From Streptomyces sp. AC512_CC834 (lineage in GTDB: Bacteria; Actinomycetota; Actinomycetes; Streptomycetales; Streptomycetaceae): a DNA stretch of 64,000 bases. This document shows, piece after piece, positions 8,247-15,740 of the stretch. The DNA lies in the NCBI RefSeq assembly GCF_019049325.1, contig NZ_JAGMUO010000130.1:107123-171122 (forward strand), in the 5' to 3' direction. Under the pieces are notes generated by a model that was not told the DNA's origin, ran no database searches, and worked only from the letters and a program-made list of their open reading frames with translations. The stretch's first letter is position 1. The number at the start of each line of letters is the position of its first letter. A program made the position numbers and the translations under genes.

Positions 8247-8699
8247 TCAGGGGGCCGTCTCGCCACGCACCAGCGGAAGGCACACCGGCTGGGCGTCCTC
8301 GGGGAGGTCGTCCGGGCGGCACCAGCGGGCCTCCAGGATCTCGAACGGGTCGAGGCGCAGCTCACCGCCCAGCAGCCGGGCCTCGTACGCCACCTCGAGG
8401 CGGGTGCGCAGGCCGCTGTTCAGCATGACCAGGCGGCCCACCTCCACGTCGAGGCCCGTCTCCTCCCTGACCTCGCGCACCACGGTCTCCCGGAAGTCCT
8501 CGCCCTTGTGCGCGAAGCCGCTCGGCAGACCCCACTGGCGCCCCGGCGGCCACATCCGGTGCTTCAGCATCAGAACCCGACCCTCGTCGTCTCGTACGAC
8601 GCCGGTCACGCCGACCACGAACTTGGCGTTCACCAGCCACATCACGCGGCTCTGTACGGGGCGCAGCAGGCGCCAGAGGCGGGTCAGGAGTCGTCTCAC
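8247..8699 (-). CDS. NUDIX hydrolase
   Basis: A 150-residue NUDIX-fold protein starting at GTG. The NUDIX box is perfect: G-x5-E-x7-REVREETGL within GFAHKGED and REVREETGLDV, near residues 60-82, providing the Mg-binding glutamates that cleave nucleoside-diphosphate-X compounds. The basic N-terminal extension (MRRLLTRLWRLLRP) precedes a tryptophan- and valine-rich strand. Substrate is unknown. It is divergent from the EamA exporter. Confidence 0.9.
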   Translation of the reverse strand: MRRLLTRLWRLLRPVQSRVMWLVNAKFVVGVTGVVRDDEGRVLMLKHRMWPPGRQWGLPSGFAHKGEDFRETVVREVREETGLDVEVGRLVMLNSGLRTRLEVAYEARLLGGELRLDPFEILEARWCRPDDLPEDAQPVCLPLVRGETAP

Positions 8700-8820
8700 A
8701 GAGCGGACGGTACCCGGTCGGTCCGCGGCCTCGGAGGGGTGGTCCCGCTCGCCTGGCGGACGTGCGTTGACAGCCGTGTGCCCCGGCCGCGACAGTTGCG
8801 TAAAAGAGTTACATGCCTGT

Positions 8821-8844
8821 CATGGTCCATTACTCTGGACCATG
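8821..8844. promoter_or_regulatory. Perfect palindrome at the EamA transporter start
   Basis: CATGGTCCA and TGGACCATG form a perfect 9-bp inverted repeat separated by six bases. The right arm includes the furthest-upstream ATG of the transporter gene. A TTACAT (8809-8814) and TACTCT (8831-8836) with 16 bases between them could be -35 and -10 boxes, which would place the palindrome over the promoter. This fits an operator; the regulator is unknown. Confidence 0.5.
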
Positions 8845-9882
8845 CCGTGCAGCGTGATGAACGACGCCCGTCCGCCCGCCCACCGTCCCGGAGCCCCCGT
8901 GAGTACCCCCAGCGCCGCCACCCCCGGCACCTCGTCCCCGGCCGTCGCGCCCGCCACCGGCGCCGCCGCCACCCTCGGCCACGCGTCCGTGCCGGACGGT
9001 GCTCCGGATGGCCGGTTCGGTTCCCTCGGTCCGGTCGGTCTCGTGCTGGCCGGTGGGCTCTCCGTGCAGTTCGGCGCCGCGCTGGCGGTGAGCCTGATGC
9101 CGCGGGCCGGGGCGCTCGGCGTCGTGACGCTGCGGCTGGCCGTGGCCGCCGTCGTCATGCTCCTGGTCTGCCGGCCCCGGCTGCGCGGCCACTCCCGGGC
9201 CGACTGGGGCACGGTCGTCGTCTTCGGTATCGCCATGGCCGGCATGAACGGCCTCTTCTACCAGGCCGTCGACCGCATCCCGCTCGGCCCCGCCGTCACC
9301 CTGGAGGTGCTCGGCCCGCTCGCCCTGTCCGTCTTCGCCTCCCGCCGCGCCGTCAACCTGGTCTGGGCCGCGCTCGCGCTGTCCGGCGTCTTCCTGCTCG
9401 GAGGGGGCGGCTTCGACGACCTCGACCCGGCCGGTGCCGCCTTCGCACTGGCGGCCGGCGTGATGTGGGCGGCGTACATCCTCTTCAGCGCCCGCACCGG
9501 ACGCCGCTTCCCCCAGGCCGACGGGCTGGCCCTCGCGATGGCCGTCGGGGCGCTGCTGTTCCTGCCGCTGGGCATCGCCGAGTCGGGGTCGAAGCTGATC
9601 GACCCGGTGACGCTCGCGCTGGGGGCCGGGGTCGCCCTGCTCTCCTCCGTCCTGCCCTACACCCTCGAACTCCTCGCCCTGCGCCGCCTGCCCGCGCCGA
9701 CCTTCGCCGTCCTCATGAGCCTGGAGCCCGCCATCGCCGCGGCGGCCGGTTTCCTCATCCTCGACCAGGCCCTGTCCGCCACCCAGTCCGCCGCCATCGC
9801 CCTGGTCATCGCGGCGAGCATGGGCGCGGTACGGACCCAGGTGGGGCGGCGGCGGGCCAAGGCGCTTCCCGAGCCGTCCTAG
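8842..9882 (+). CDS. EamA-family exporter (DMT superfamily)
   Basis: After a Pro/Ala-rich, poorly conserved N-terminus, the protein shows ten hydrophobic segments in two EamA halves (roughly residues 60-190 and 200-340 from the first ATG). Residues VTLEVLGPLALSVFASR and APTFAVLMSLEPAIAAAAG mark the ends of the halves as in RhtA-type amino acid/metabolite exporters. The start is uncertain: ATG 8842 lies within a palindrome and lacks a ribosome site; ATG 8857 also lacks one. GTG 8899 has GGAG five bases upstream and gives 327 residues. Substrate is not known. Confidence 0.85.
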   Translation: MPCSVMNDARPPAHRPGAPVSTPSAATPGTSSPAVAPATGAAATLGHASVPDGAPDGRFGSLGPVGLVLAGGLSVQFGAALAVSLMPRAGALGVVTLRLAVAAVVMLLVCRPRLRGHSRADWGTVVVFGIAMAGMNGLFYQAVDRIPLGPAVTLEVLGPLALSVFASRRAVNLVWAALALSGVFLLGGGGFDDLDPAGAAFALAAGVMWAAYILFSARTGRRFPQADGLALAMAVGALLFLPLGIAESGSKLIDPVTLALGAGVALLSSVLPYTLELLALRRLPAPTFAVLMSLEPAIAAAAGFLILDQALSATQSAAIALVIAASMGAVRTQVGRRRAKALPEPS

Positions 9883-9932
9883 GCATCGCCCGCCGGCGGG
9901 TTCGGCGCGAGTCCCGGTTGCCGCTTCTTATT

Positions 9933-9961
9933 TAGTAGCCATGTACATAGTAGCCATGTAC
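9933..9961. promoter_or_regulatory. Operator-like repeats upstream of marR
   Basis: TAGTAGCCATGTAC occurs twice in tandem with a 15-base period (9933-9946 and 9948-9961). Within it, GTACAT (9943-9948) and ATGTAC (9956-9961) form a perfect inverted repeat with a seven-base spacer. It ends 10 bases before the MarR start codon and is the only AT-rich stretch nearby, so MarR autoregulation is the natural reading. Confidence 0.55.
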
Positions 9962-9971
9962 TGTATTTCTC

Positions 9972-10466
9972 ATGAGTAAGGGTTCACGGCACGCAACGCC
10001 CGGTTTCCTCGTGTGGCGGCTCGCCAACAAATGGCGGGTCGCGGTCGATCGCGCGGTGGCTCCCCTGGGCCTCACGCACGCCCAGTACTCGGTGGTCGCC
10101 TCGCTGTACGGCATGCAGCGCGCCGGTGAGCGGCCCAGTCAGCGCCGGCTCGCCGACCACACGGGGCTGGAGGCGCTGTACGTCTCGAAGCTGGCGCGGG
10201 CGCTGGAGGCGGCGGGGCTGATCGAGCGCACCCGTGATCCCCGCGACCCGCGGGCCGTGCAGCTTGCCCTTACCGAACGGGGCGAGACCGTCACGCGGGA
10301 GGCCGTCACGGTGGTCCAGGAGCTGCTTCAGCGGTTGTTGGAGCCGCTCGGCGGTCTCGACGCCGCACGGACGCGTGCCTTCACCGACGAGCTGACGACC
10401 CTGCTCGACGCACCTCTCGCTCCACCCGTACCGAACGACGAGAGCACCCGGAGGACAACGCCATGA
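9972..10466 (+). CDS. MarR-family transcriptional regulator
   Basis: A 164-residue winged-helix regulator. The dimerisation helix at the start (PGFLVWRLANKWRVAVDRAV) is followed by the core LTHAQYSVVASLYGM, the recognition region HTGLEALYVSKLARALEAAGLIERTRDPRDPRA and a C-terminal helix. It is a normal-length MarR with the conserved DPRDPRA wing. Its stop overlaps the next gene's start (ATGA), so both are made together. Repeats just upstream are probably its own operator. Confidence 0.9.
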   Translation: MSKGSRHATPGFLVWRLANKWRVAVDRAVAPLGLTHAQYSVVASLYGMQRAGERPSQRRLADHTGLEALYVSKLARALEAAGLIERTRDPRDPRAVQLALTERGETVTREAVTVVQELLQRLLEPLGGLDAARTRAFTDELTTLLDAPLAPPVPNDESTRRTTP

Positions 10467-11011
10467 CCGCCACGCCGCCCACCGTCGCGCCGACCGCCGG
10501 CACAGCGCCCACCACCGCACCGACCGCCGGCACAGCGACCGCCGGCACAGCGACCGCCGGCACAGCGATCACCGACGCACCGGCCGCGGACTCCCGTGTC
10601 CTTGGCCTGGCCCACTACGCCGCCCGCGGAGTGCTGGAGCAGATCCTGACCCGGCACGGTGTCACCTTCCAGCAGCAGGTTGCCCTGCGCGCCGCCGTCA
10701 CCGCCGAGAACCCGCAGACGCCGGACGGCCTCGTCGCCCAGGTCCGCGGTTCCCTCAAGGCCGATCCGGCCGACATCCGGGCCGTTCTCGACGAACTGCT
10801 GGCCAAGGGGCTGCTCGTCGCGGACGGCACGCGGTTGCTCGTGACGGACGCCGGGCGCGAACTGACCGCCGCCGTCGGTGCGGCGGTCGCGCCCGTCAGC
10901 GCCCGCATCTGGGGCGGGATACCCGCGGACGACCTGGCCGCCGCCGGCCGCGTCCTCGCTCTCGTCACCGAGCGGGCCGACGCCGAGCTCGCCGCACTGA
11001 CGGAGGGGTGA
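10463..11011 (+). CDS. MarR-associated winged-helix-like protein
   Basis: A 182-residue protein coupled to marR by ATGA. Residues 1-45 are a Thr/Ala/Pro-rich linker encoded by 15-base tandem repeats (TAGTA-type units). The rest (VLGLAHYAARGVLEQILTRH and DIRAVLDELLAKGLLVADGTRLLVTDAGREL) looks like a winged helix with helical flanks. It may act with the MarR protein as a partner or second DNA-binding subunit. That is inference from overlap and fold-like pattern. No catalytic motif is present. Confidence 0.75.
   Translation: MTATPPTVAPTAGTAPTTAPTAGTATAGTATAGTAITDAPAADSRVLGLAHYAARGVLEQILTRHGVTFQQQVALRAAVTAENPQTPDGLVAQVRGSLKADPADIRAVLDELLAKGLLVADGTRLLVTDAGRELTAAVGAAVAPVSARIWGGIPADDLAAAGRVLALVTERADAELAALTEG
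10492..10566. repeat. 15-base tandem repeat coding a Thr/Ala linker
   Basis: The unit GACCGCCGGCACAGC is present at 10492-10506, 10522-10536, 10537-10551 and 10552-10566, with a diverged unit at 10507-10521. Being a multiple of three, copy number can change without breaking the reading frame. Confidence 0.85.
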
Positions 11012-11112
11012 CCGCAAGGTCCCGTGGGAGCGTGCCCCCCGACGCCCGGCGACGGCCGCAACACATAGGCTGCGTACCTGGTCAGCTCATCGGGATCATG
11101 GGGAGGGAACCG

Positions 11113-12870
11113 ATGAATCACACGGCCGAGGTCTTCCAGCCTTTGCAGGACGACGATCCGCGCACCGTGGCCGGTTACCGTCTCGCGGCCCGGCTCGGGG
11201 CGGGTGGCATGGGACGGGTCTACCTGTCGCACACCCGGGGCGGCCGGGCCGTGGCCATCAAGGTCGTACGGTCGGAACTGGCCGACGATCCGACCTTCCG
11301 GCGGCGTTTCGCCCGGGAGGTCAAGGCGGCCCGGAAGGTGAAGGGCGCCTACACCGCCGAACTGATCGACGCCGACCCGGACGGCACCCCGCCCTGGCTG
11401 GCCACGCTGTACGTGCCCGGACCCTCCCTTTCGGGCGCCGTCGCCCGGAGCGGGCCGCTGCCGGTGCCCGCGGTGCTGTGGCTGATGGCCGGGGTCGCCG
11501 AGGCGTTGCAGGCCATCCACGGCGCGGGGATCGTGCACCGGGACCTCAAGCCGGCCAACGTACTGCTGGCCCCCGACGGACCGCGGGTCATCGACTTCGG
11601 CATCTCGCTCGCCGCCGACAGCACCGCGCACACCGCCACGGGCACCACCATCGGCACGCCCCAGTACATGGCGCCCGAGCAGGCGTCCGCGGGTGACATC
11701 ACGGCGGCGACCGACGTCTTCTCGCTGGGGCAGACGGCCGCGTTCGCGGCGCTGGGCAGGCCGCTGTACGGAGATGGTCCGGCAGCCACCGTGCTGTACC
11801 GGATCGTCCACTCGGAGCCCGACCTGTCCGGGCTGCCCGAACACCTGCGCGACCTGCTCCGCCGATGCCTGGCCTCCGGCCCCGAGGAACGGGCCACCCC
11901 GGTGGAGATCGTCGAGTGGTGCCGCCGCGAGCTGGGCCGGGGCACGGGAGAGGACACCGGTCCCGCCGTGTGGCGGGAGATCGCCGGACCGCCGGTGACG
12001 GTTCCGTCGCCGGTCGCGGCAACCGGACCGGCGACCGCCGCGGCCCCGGTTGCGGCCCCGGGCCCCACCGCGGTACACACGGCGCCGTGGACCGCCCCGC
12101 AGCCGCCCGCCGTACCGCAGGCGACCGTCCCGGCACCCTGGTCGGCCGTCCACGCGCCCTGGCAGGGCGCCGTCGGGCCGCGAGGGCCCATCGTGCCGCA
12201 GCGGCCGGCCGGGCCGGAGGAGCGCAAGCGCCGCAGGAGACGCGCCGTCCTGATCTCAGCCGCCGTCGTCGTCGCGTGCGGCCTGGTGATCGTGGCGGGG
12301 TCGGCGCTCCTGGACGCGGCGGGACGGGGCTTCGACCGGGCCCGGGACGCGATCGCGTCCGCGGCGGCGTCCGAGTCCGCGTCAGGTACGCCCCGTCCGG
12401 CGGCGGAAGGGTCCGCGGCGGCCGAGGAGGCCGCGTCGTCGACCGGGCCGTCGGACACGGAGGCCGACGGCCCCACGGCAGGGACCACGACTCCGGCGGG
12501 TCACTTCTACTACACCCAGATGCTGAGGGGCGACAACTCGCTGATCCTGCACAGCGGCAAGGAGAGCAAGGACCGTGAGGGAGACATCCTCTTCGGCTGC
12601 GAGAACAGCAGTTGCAGGCTGACGAGTGACACCAGCGTGATGGTCGGCAACATCCTCGGTCCCGGCGCCACGTACGGGACGTGCCGCCGGCTGACCTCCG
12701 ACCCGGGGGCCTCCCGCGAGCTCCTGCTGGCCGACAAGGGGGCAGGAAGCGAGATCTGCGTCAAGCACCGCAACGGCGACATCGCGCTGATGGTCATCCA
12801 GACCAAGTCGACCGCCCTTCCGGAGGTCGGCTTCCTCAGCGTGGATCTGACGGTCTGGCCGGCGGGGTGA
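11113..12870 (+). CDS. Membrane-anchored Ser/Thr protein kinase
   Basis: A 585-residue Hanks-type kinase. The kinase domain covers roughly residues 15-275: the glycine loop LGAGGMGRVYL, catalytic lysine in VAIKVV, HRDLKPANVLL, the DFG motif in VIDFGIS and APE in YMAPEQ. A Pro/Ala-rich linker, one membrane helix (VLISAAVVVACGLVIVAGSA) and an extracytoplasmic domain of about 160 residues with several cysteines follow. The start ATG has GGGAGGG five bases upstream; a longer reading adds 35 unlikely residues. A related kinase begins at the right edge of the window, sharing the unusual DADP-x4-PWLAT-x-YVP segment. Ligand and targets are unknown. Confidence 0.9.
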   Translation: MNHTAEVFQPLQDDDPRTVAGYRLAARLGAGGMGRVYLSHTRGGRAVAIKVVRSELADDPTFRRRFAREVKAARKVKGAYTAELIDADPDGTPPWLATLYVPGPSLSGAVARSGPLPVPAVLWLMAGVAEALQAIHGAGIVHRDLKPANVLLAPDGPRVIDFGISLAADSTAHTATGTTIGTPQYMAPEQASAGDITAATDVFSLGQTAAFAALGRPLYGDGPAATVLYRIVHSEPDLSGLPEHLRDLLRRCLASGPEERATPVEIVEWCRRELGRGTGEDTGPAVWREIAGPPVTVPSPVAATGPATAAAPVAAPGPTAVHTAPWTAPQPPAVPQATVPAPWSAVHAPWQGAVGPRGPIVPQRPAGPEERKRRRRRAVLISAAVVVACGLVIVAGSALLDAAGRGFDRARDAIASAAASESASGTPRPAAEGSAAAEEAASSTGPSDTEADGPTAGTTTPAGHFYYTQMLRGDNSLILHSGKESKDREGDILFGCENSSCRLTSDTSVMVGNILGPGATYGTCRRLTSDPGASRELLLADKGAGSEICVKHRNGDIALMVIQTKSTALPEVGFLSVDLTVWPAG

Positions 12871-12885
12871 GAGGCCGGGTGCGGT

Positions 12886-12919
12886 AAGGGTCCCGGGAAG
12901 TCCGTCGAGCGGGCCCCTT
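12886..12919. terminator. Hairpin after the Ser/Thr kinase gene
   Basis: AAGGGTCCCG (12886-12895) pairs with CGGGCCCCTT (12910-12919) with one mismatch and a 14-base loop, followed by T. It lies 15 bases past the kinase stop. Confidence 0.5.
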
Positions 12920-12948
12920 TCACCCTTCATCCTTCGCTCAAAATCATG

Positions 12949-12960
12949 CAAGCATGCTTG
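12949..12960. promoter_or_regulatory. 12-bp palindrome upstream of the AtuA/carboxylase operon
   Basis: CAAGCATGCTTG is a perfect palindrome in an AT-rich pocket (through TTGATTGTTAATC) 83 bases before the operon's first start codon. It is a plausible operator for the TetR gene at the operon's end. The link is inferred from position only. Confidence 0.5.
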
Positions 12961-13043
12961 ATTGTTAATCATCGCCCTGCCATGCTCCTCACCACACCGC
13001 GCCGCATGCCGCCGCACGCCGCCGTGCCCGAGGGGAGCGCCCC

Positions 13044-13946
13044 GTGTCCGACCCGACGCCCGTCATCGACGACCTGCGCGAGGAGAGCGAGGAACTCGAC
13101 GCGCTGGTCGCCGGGTTGAGCCCCGGGGAGTGGCGCCTCGCCACCCCGGCGCCCGGCTGGACGATCGCCCACCAGATCGCGCACCTGAACTGGACCGACC
13201 GGGCCACCCTGGTCGCCGTCAGCGACGGGGACGGAGACGGGGACGGGGACGGATTCAAGGGGCTGATCGAGCAGGCCCTCGCCGCGCCCGACCGGTACGT
13301 CGACGACGGCGCCGAGGAGGGTGCCCGGCAGGCGCCCGCCGCGCTGCTGGCAGCCTGGCGGGAGGACCGCGCCGCCCTCGACGAGGCGCTGCGCACCGCC
13401 GCACCCGGTGCGCGCTTCCCCTGGTACGGCCCGCCCATGGCCACCGCATCCATGGCCACCGCCCGCCTGATGGAGACCTGGGCGCACGGCCTGGACGTCG
13501 CGGCGACCCTCGGCGTGTCCCGCCCGCCCACCGCCCGCCTGCGGCACGTCGCCCGCATCGGCGTCCGCGCCCGCGACTTCGCCTACGCCGCCCACGGACT
13601 CACCCCGCCCGCCGAGCAGTTCCGCGTCGAACTCACCGGCCCGAGCGGCGACCTGTGGACGTACGGCCCCGAGGACGCCGCCCAACGCGTCACCGGCCCG
13701 GCGCTCGACTTCTGCCTCCTCGCCACCCAGCGCGCCCACCGCGCCGACCTGGCCCTCACCTCCGAGGGCCAGGACGCCGACCGCTGGCTGGACATCGCCC
13801 AGGCCTTCGCCGGACCGCCGGGAGCCGGACGCCCGCCGGGGGCCGGACGCCCGCCGGGAGCCGGGCGTCCGCCGGGAGCCGGGCGTCCGCCGGGAGCAGG
13901 TCGCCCGCCGGGGGCCGGGCGCCCGGCGAAGGGGGAGTCCCGGTGA
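13044..13946 (+). CDS. TIGR03084-type DinB/mycothiol-family protein, first operon gene
   Basis: A 300-residue protein starting at GTG. The N-terminal 190 residues match the mycothiol-dependent maleylpyruvate-isomerase/DinB superfamily (ELDALVAGLSPGEW, GWTIAHQIAHLNWTD with a metal-ligand His, LMETWAHGLDV). It belongs to the TIGR03084 group that travels with acyl-CoA carboxylase operons. The last 40 residues are six PPGAGR repeats, probably disordered. Its stop overlaps the AtuA start (GTGA). Its reaction is unknown; a thiol- or metal-dependent step in the pathway is possible. Confidence 0.8.
   Translation: MSDPTPVIDDLREESEELDALVAGLSPGEWRLATPAPGWTIAHQIAHLNWTDRATLVAVSDGDGDGDGDGFKGLIEQALAAPDRYVDDGAEEGARQAPAALLAAWREDRAALDEALRTAAPGARFPWYGPPMATASMATARLMETWAHGLDVAATLGVSRPPTARLRHVARIGVRARDFAYAAHGLTPPAEQFRVELTGPSGDLWTYGPEDAAQRVTGPALDFCLLATQRAHRADLALTSEGQDADRWLDIAQAFAGPPGAGRPPGAGRPPGAGRPPGAGRPPGAGRPPGAGRPAKGESR
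13815..13922. repeat. Six 18-base repeats coding PPGAGR
   Basis: Six tandem 18-base units, each coding Pro-Pro-Gly-Ala-Gly-Arg, form the C-terminal tail of the DinB-type protein. Units differ at third-codon positions, so the array is not newly made. It ends just before the overlap with AtuA. Confidence 0.9.
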
Positions 13947-15613
13947 GTGTGCTCCGTATCGGCAACGCCTCCGGCTTCTACGGCGACCGCTTCTCCGCCA
14001 TGCGCGAGATGCTCACCGGCGGCCCGCTGGACGTCCTCACCGGCGACTACCTCGCCGAGCTGACCATGCTCATCCTGGGCCGCGACCGGCTCAAGGACCC
14101 GAACGCCGGATACGCCCGCACCTTCCTGCGGCAACTGGAGGAGTGCCTCGGCCTCGCCCACGAGCGGGGCGTCAGGATCGTCGCCAACGCGGGCGGCCTC
14201 AACCCCGCCGGACTCGCCGACGCTGTACGCACGCTCGCCGACCGCCTCGGCATCCCCGTACGCGTCGCGCACGTCGAGGGCGACGATCTCACCGCCGCCC
14301 ACCCGGGGGCGCTGGCCGCGCACGCCTACCTCGGCGGCTTCGGCATCGCCGAGTGTCTGCGGGCCGGCGCCGACGTGGTCGTCACGGGCCGCGTCACCGA
14401 CGCCGCCCTGGTCACCGGGCCCGCCGCCGCGCACTTCGGCTGGGCGCCGACCGAGTACGACCGGCTCGCGGGCGCCGTCGTCGCCGGGCACCTGCTGGAG
14501 TGCGGGGCGCAGGCAACCGGCGGCAACTACGCCTTCTTCCAGGACGGCGACGTGCGGCGCCCCGGCTTCCCGCTCGCCGAACTGCACGCCGACGGCACCT
14601 CGGTCGTCACCAAGCACGACGGCACCGGCGGCTTCGTCGACGTCGGTACGGTGACCGCCCAACTGCTGTACGAGACGGGCGGCGCCCGGTACGCGGGGCC
14701 GGACGTCACCGCCCGGCTGGACACCGTACGGCTCACGCAGGACGGGCCCGACCGGGTACGGATCGAGGGGGTGCGGGGCGAGGCTCCGCCGCCCACGCTC
14801 AAGGTCGGGCTCAACCGCCTCGGCGGCTTCCGGGGCGAGGTCGTCTTCGTGCTCACCGGCCTCGACATCGACGCCAAGGCCGCGCTGGTGCGGGAGCAGC
14901 TCGGACCCGCGCTCGGCAAGGCCGCCGACGTCCGCTGGGAACTGGTCCGCACCGACCGGCCCGACGCGCCGACCGAGGAGACGGCCAGCGCCCTGCTGCG
15001 GCTCGTCGTCCGGGACGCCGACCAGCAGGTCGTCGGGCGGTCGCTGAGCGCCGCGGCCGTCGAGCTGGCCCTCGCGAGCTACCCCGGGTTCCATGTGCTC
15101 GCGCCACCCGGAAAGGGCGCGCCCTATGGGGTGTTCGACGCCCTCCACGTCCCCCGGGACACCGTCGACCATGTGGCCGTCCTCCACGACGGGCGGCGGG
15201 TGACGGTGGCACCGGCCCAGGACGCCGCCGTACTGGACGACGTACCGGAACCACCCCTCCCGGCACCGCTCCCACCAGGCCCCGTCCGCCGCGCCCCGCT
15301 CGGCCTCGTCGCCGGTGCCCGCAGCGGCGACAAGGGCGGGAACGCCAACGTCGGCGTCTGGGCACGGACCGACGACGCCTGGCGCTGGCTCGCGCACGAG
15401 CTGACCGCCGACCGCTTCCGGGAGCTGATCCCCGAGGCCCGCGACCTGCCCGTCACCCGGCACGCGCTCCCCCACCTGCGCGCCCTCAACTTCGTCGTCG
15501 AGGGCATCCTCGGCGAGGGCGTCGCCGCGCAGGCCCGCTTCGACCCGCAGGCCAAGGCTCTTGCCGAGTGGCTGCGCGCCCGGCACCTGGACATCCCGGA
15601 GGTCCTGCTGTGA
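13943..15613 (+). CDS. AtuA-family protein with fused AtuA-like C-terminal domain
   Basis: A 556-residue protein starting at a GTG that overlaps the previous stop. Residues 1-440 form the AtuA core (DUF1446): start RIGNASGFYGDRFSAMREML, then GDYLAELTM, VANAGGLNPAGLADAV and ECGAQATGGNY. The last 105 residues (GARSGDKGGNANVGVWAR onwards) are the small AtuA-like domain that is a separate gene in some bacteria. In Pseudomonas, atuA lies in the acyclic-terpene (citronellate/geranyl-CoA) cluster; its exact reaction is not settled. Here it precedes an acyl-CoA carboxylase, which supports a related role. Its stop overlaps a GTG that opens a chain of tiny coupled frames. Confidence 0.88.
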   Translation: MSVLRIGNASGFYGDRFSAMREMLTGGPLDVLTGDYLAELTMLILGRDRLKDPNAGYARTFLRQLEECLGLAHERGVRIVANAGGLNPAGLADAVRTLADRLGIPVRVAHVEGDDLTAAHPGALAAHAYLGGFGIAECLRAGADVVVTGRVTDAALVTGPAAAHFGWAPTEYDRLAGAVVAGHLLECGAQATGGNYAFFQDGDVRRPGFPLAELHADGTSVVTKHDGTGGFVDVGTVTAQLLYETGGARYAGPDVTARLDTVRLTQDGPDRVRIEGVRGEAPPPTLKVGLNRLGGFRGEVVFVLTGLDIDAKAALVREQLGPALGKAADVRWELVRTDRPDAPTEETASALLRLVVRDADQQVVGRSLSAAAVELALASYPGFHVLAPPGKGAPYGVFDALHVPRDTVDHVAVLHDGRRVTVAPAQDAAVLDDVPEPPLPAPLPPGPVRRAPLGLVAGARSGDKGGNANVGVWARTDDAWRWLAHELTADRFRELIPEARDLPVTRHALPHLRALNFVVEGILGEGVAAQARFDPQAKALAEWLRARHLDIPEVLL

Positions 15614-15740
15614 CCGTCCTGCCGTACATCCCAGACCGTCCTGCCGTACACCTCGGGGGCTCTGCTGTGACCGTCCTGCCGTACACCTCGGGGGCCCTGC
15701 TGTGACCGTCCCGCCGTACACCCCGGAGGTCCCGCTGTGA
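15610..15740 (+). repeat. 35-base tandem copies of the coupling site (mini-ORF chain)
   Basis: The start region of the carboxylase gene is repeated. GACCGTCC recurs at 15612, 15634, 15669, 15704 and 15739 (spacings 22, 35, 35, 35). The result is a relay: AtuA's TGA overlaps GTG 15610, which opens a 31-codon frame ending at 15705. That stop overlaps GTG 15702, a 12-codon frame (MTVPPYTPEVPL) ending at 15740, whose stop overlaps the true carboxylase GTG at 15737. Each unit brings its own purine-rich ribosome site (GGAGGT or GGGGGC). Confidence 0.85.

Noticed and set aside
13815-13922. Possible CRISPR-like array
   Set aside because: The units are direct 18-base repeats without spacers, in frame within a protein; no cas genes are present.
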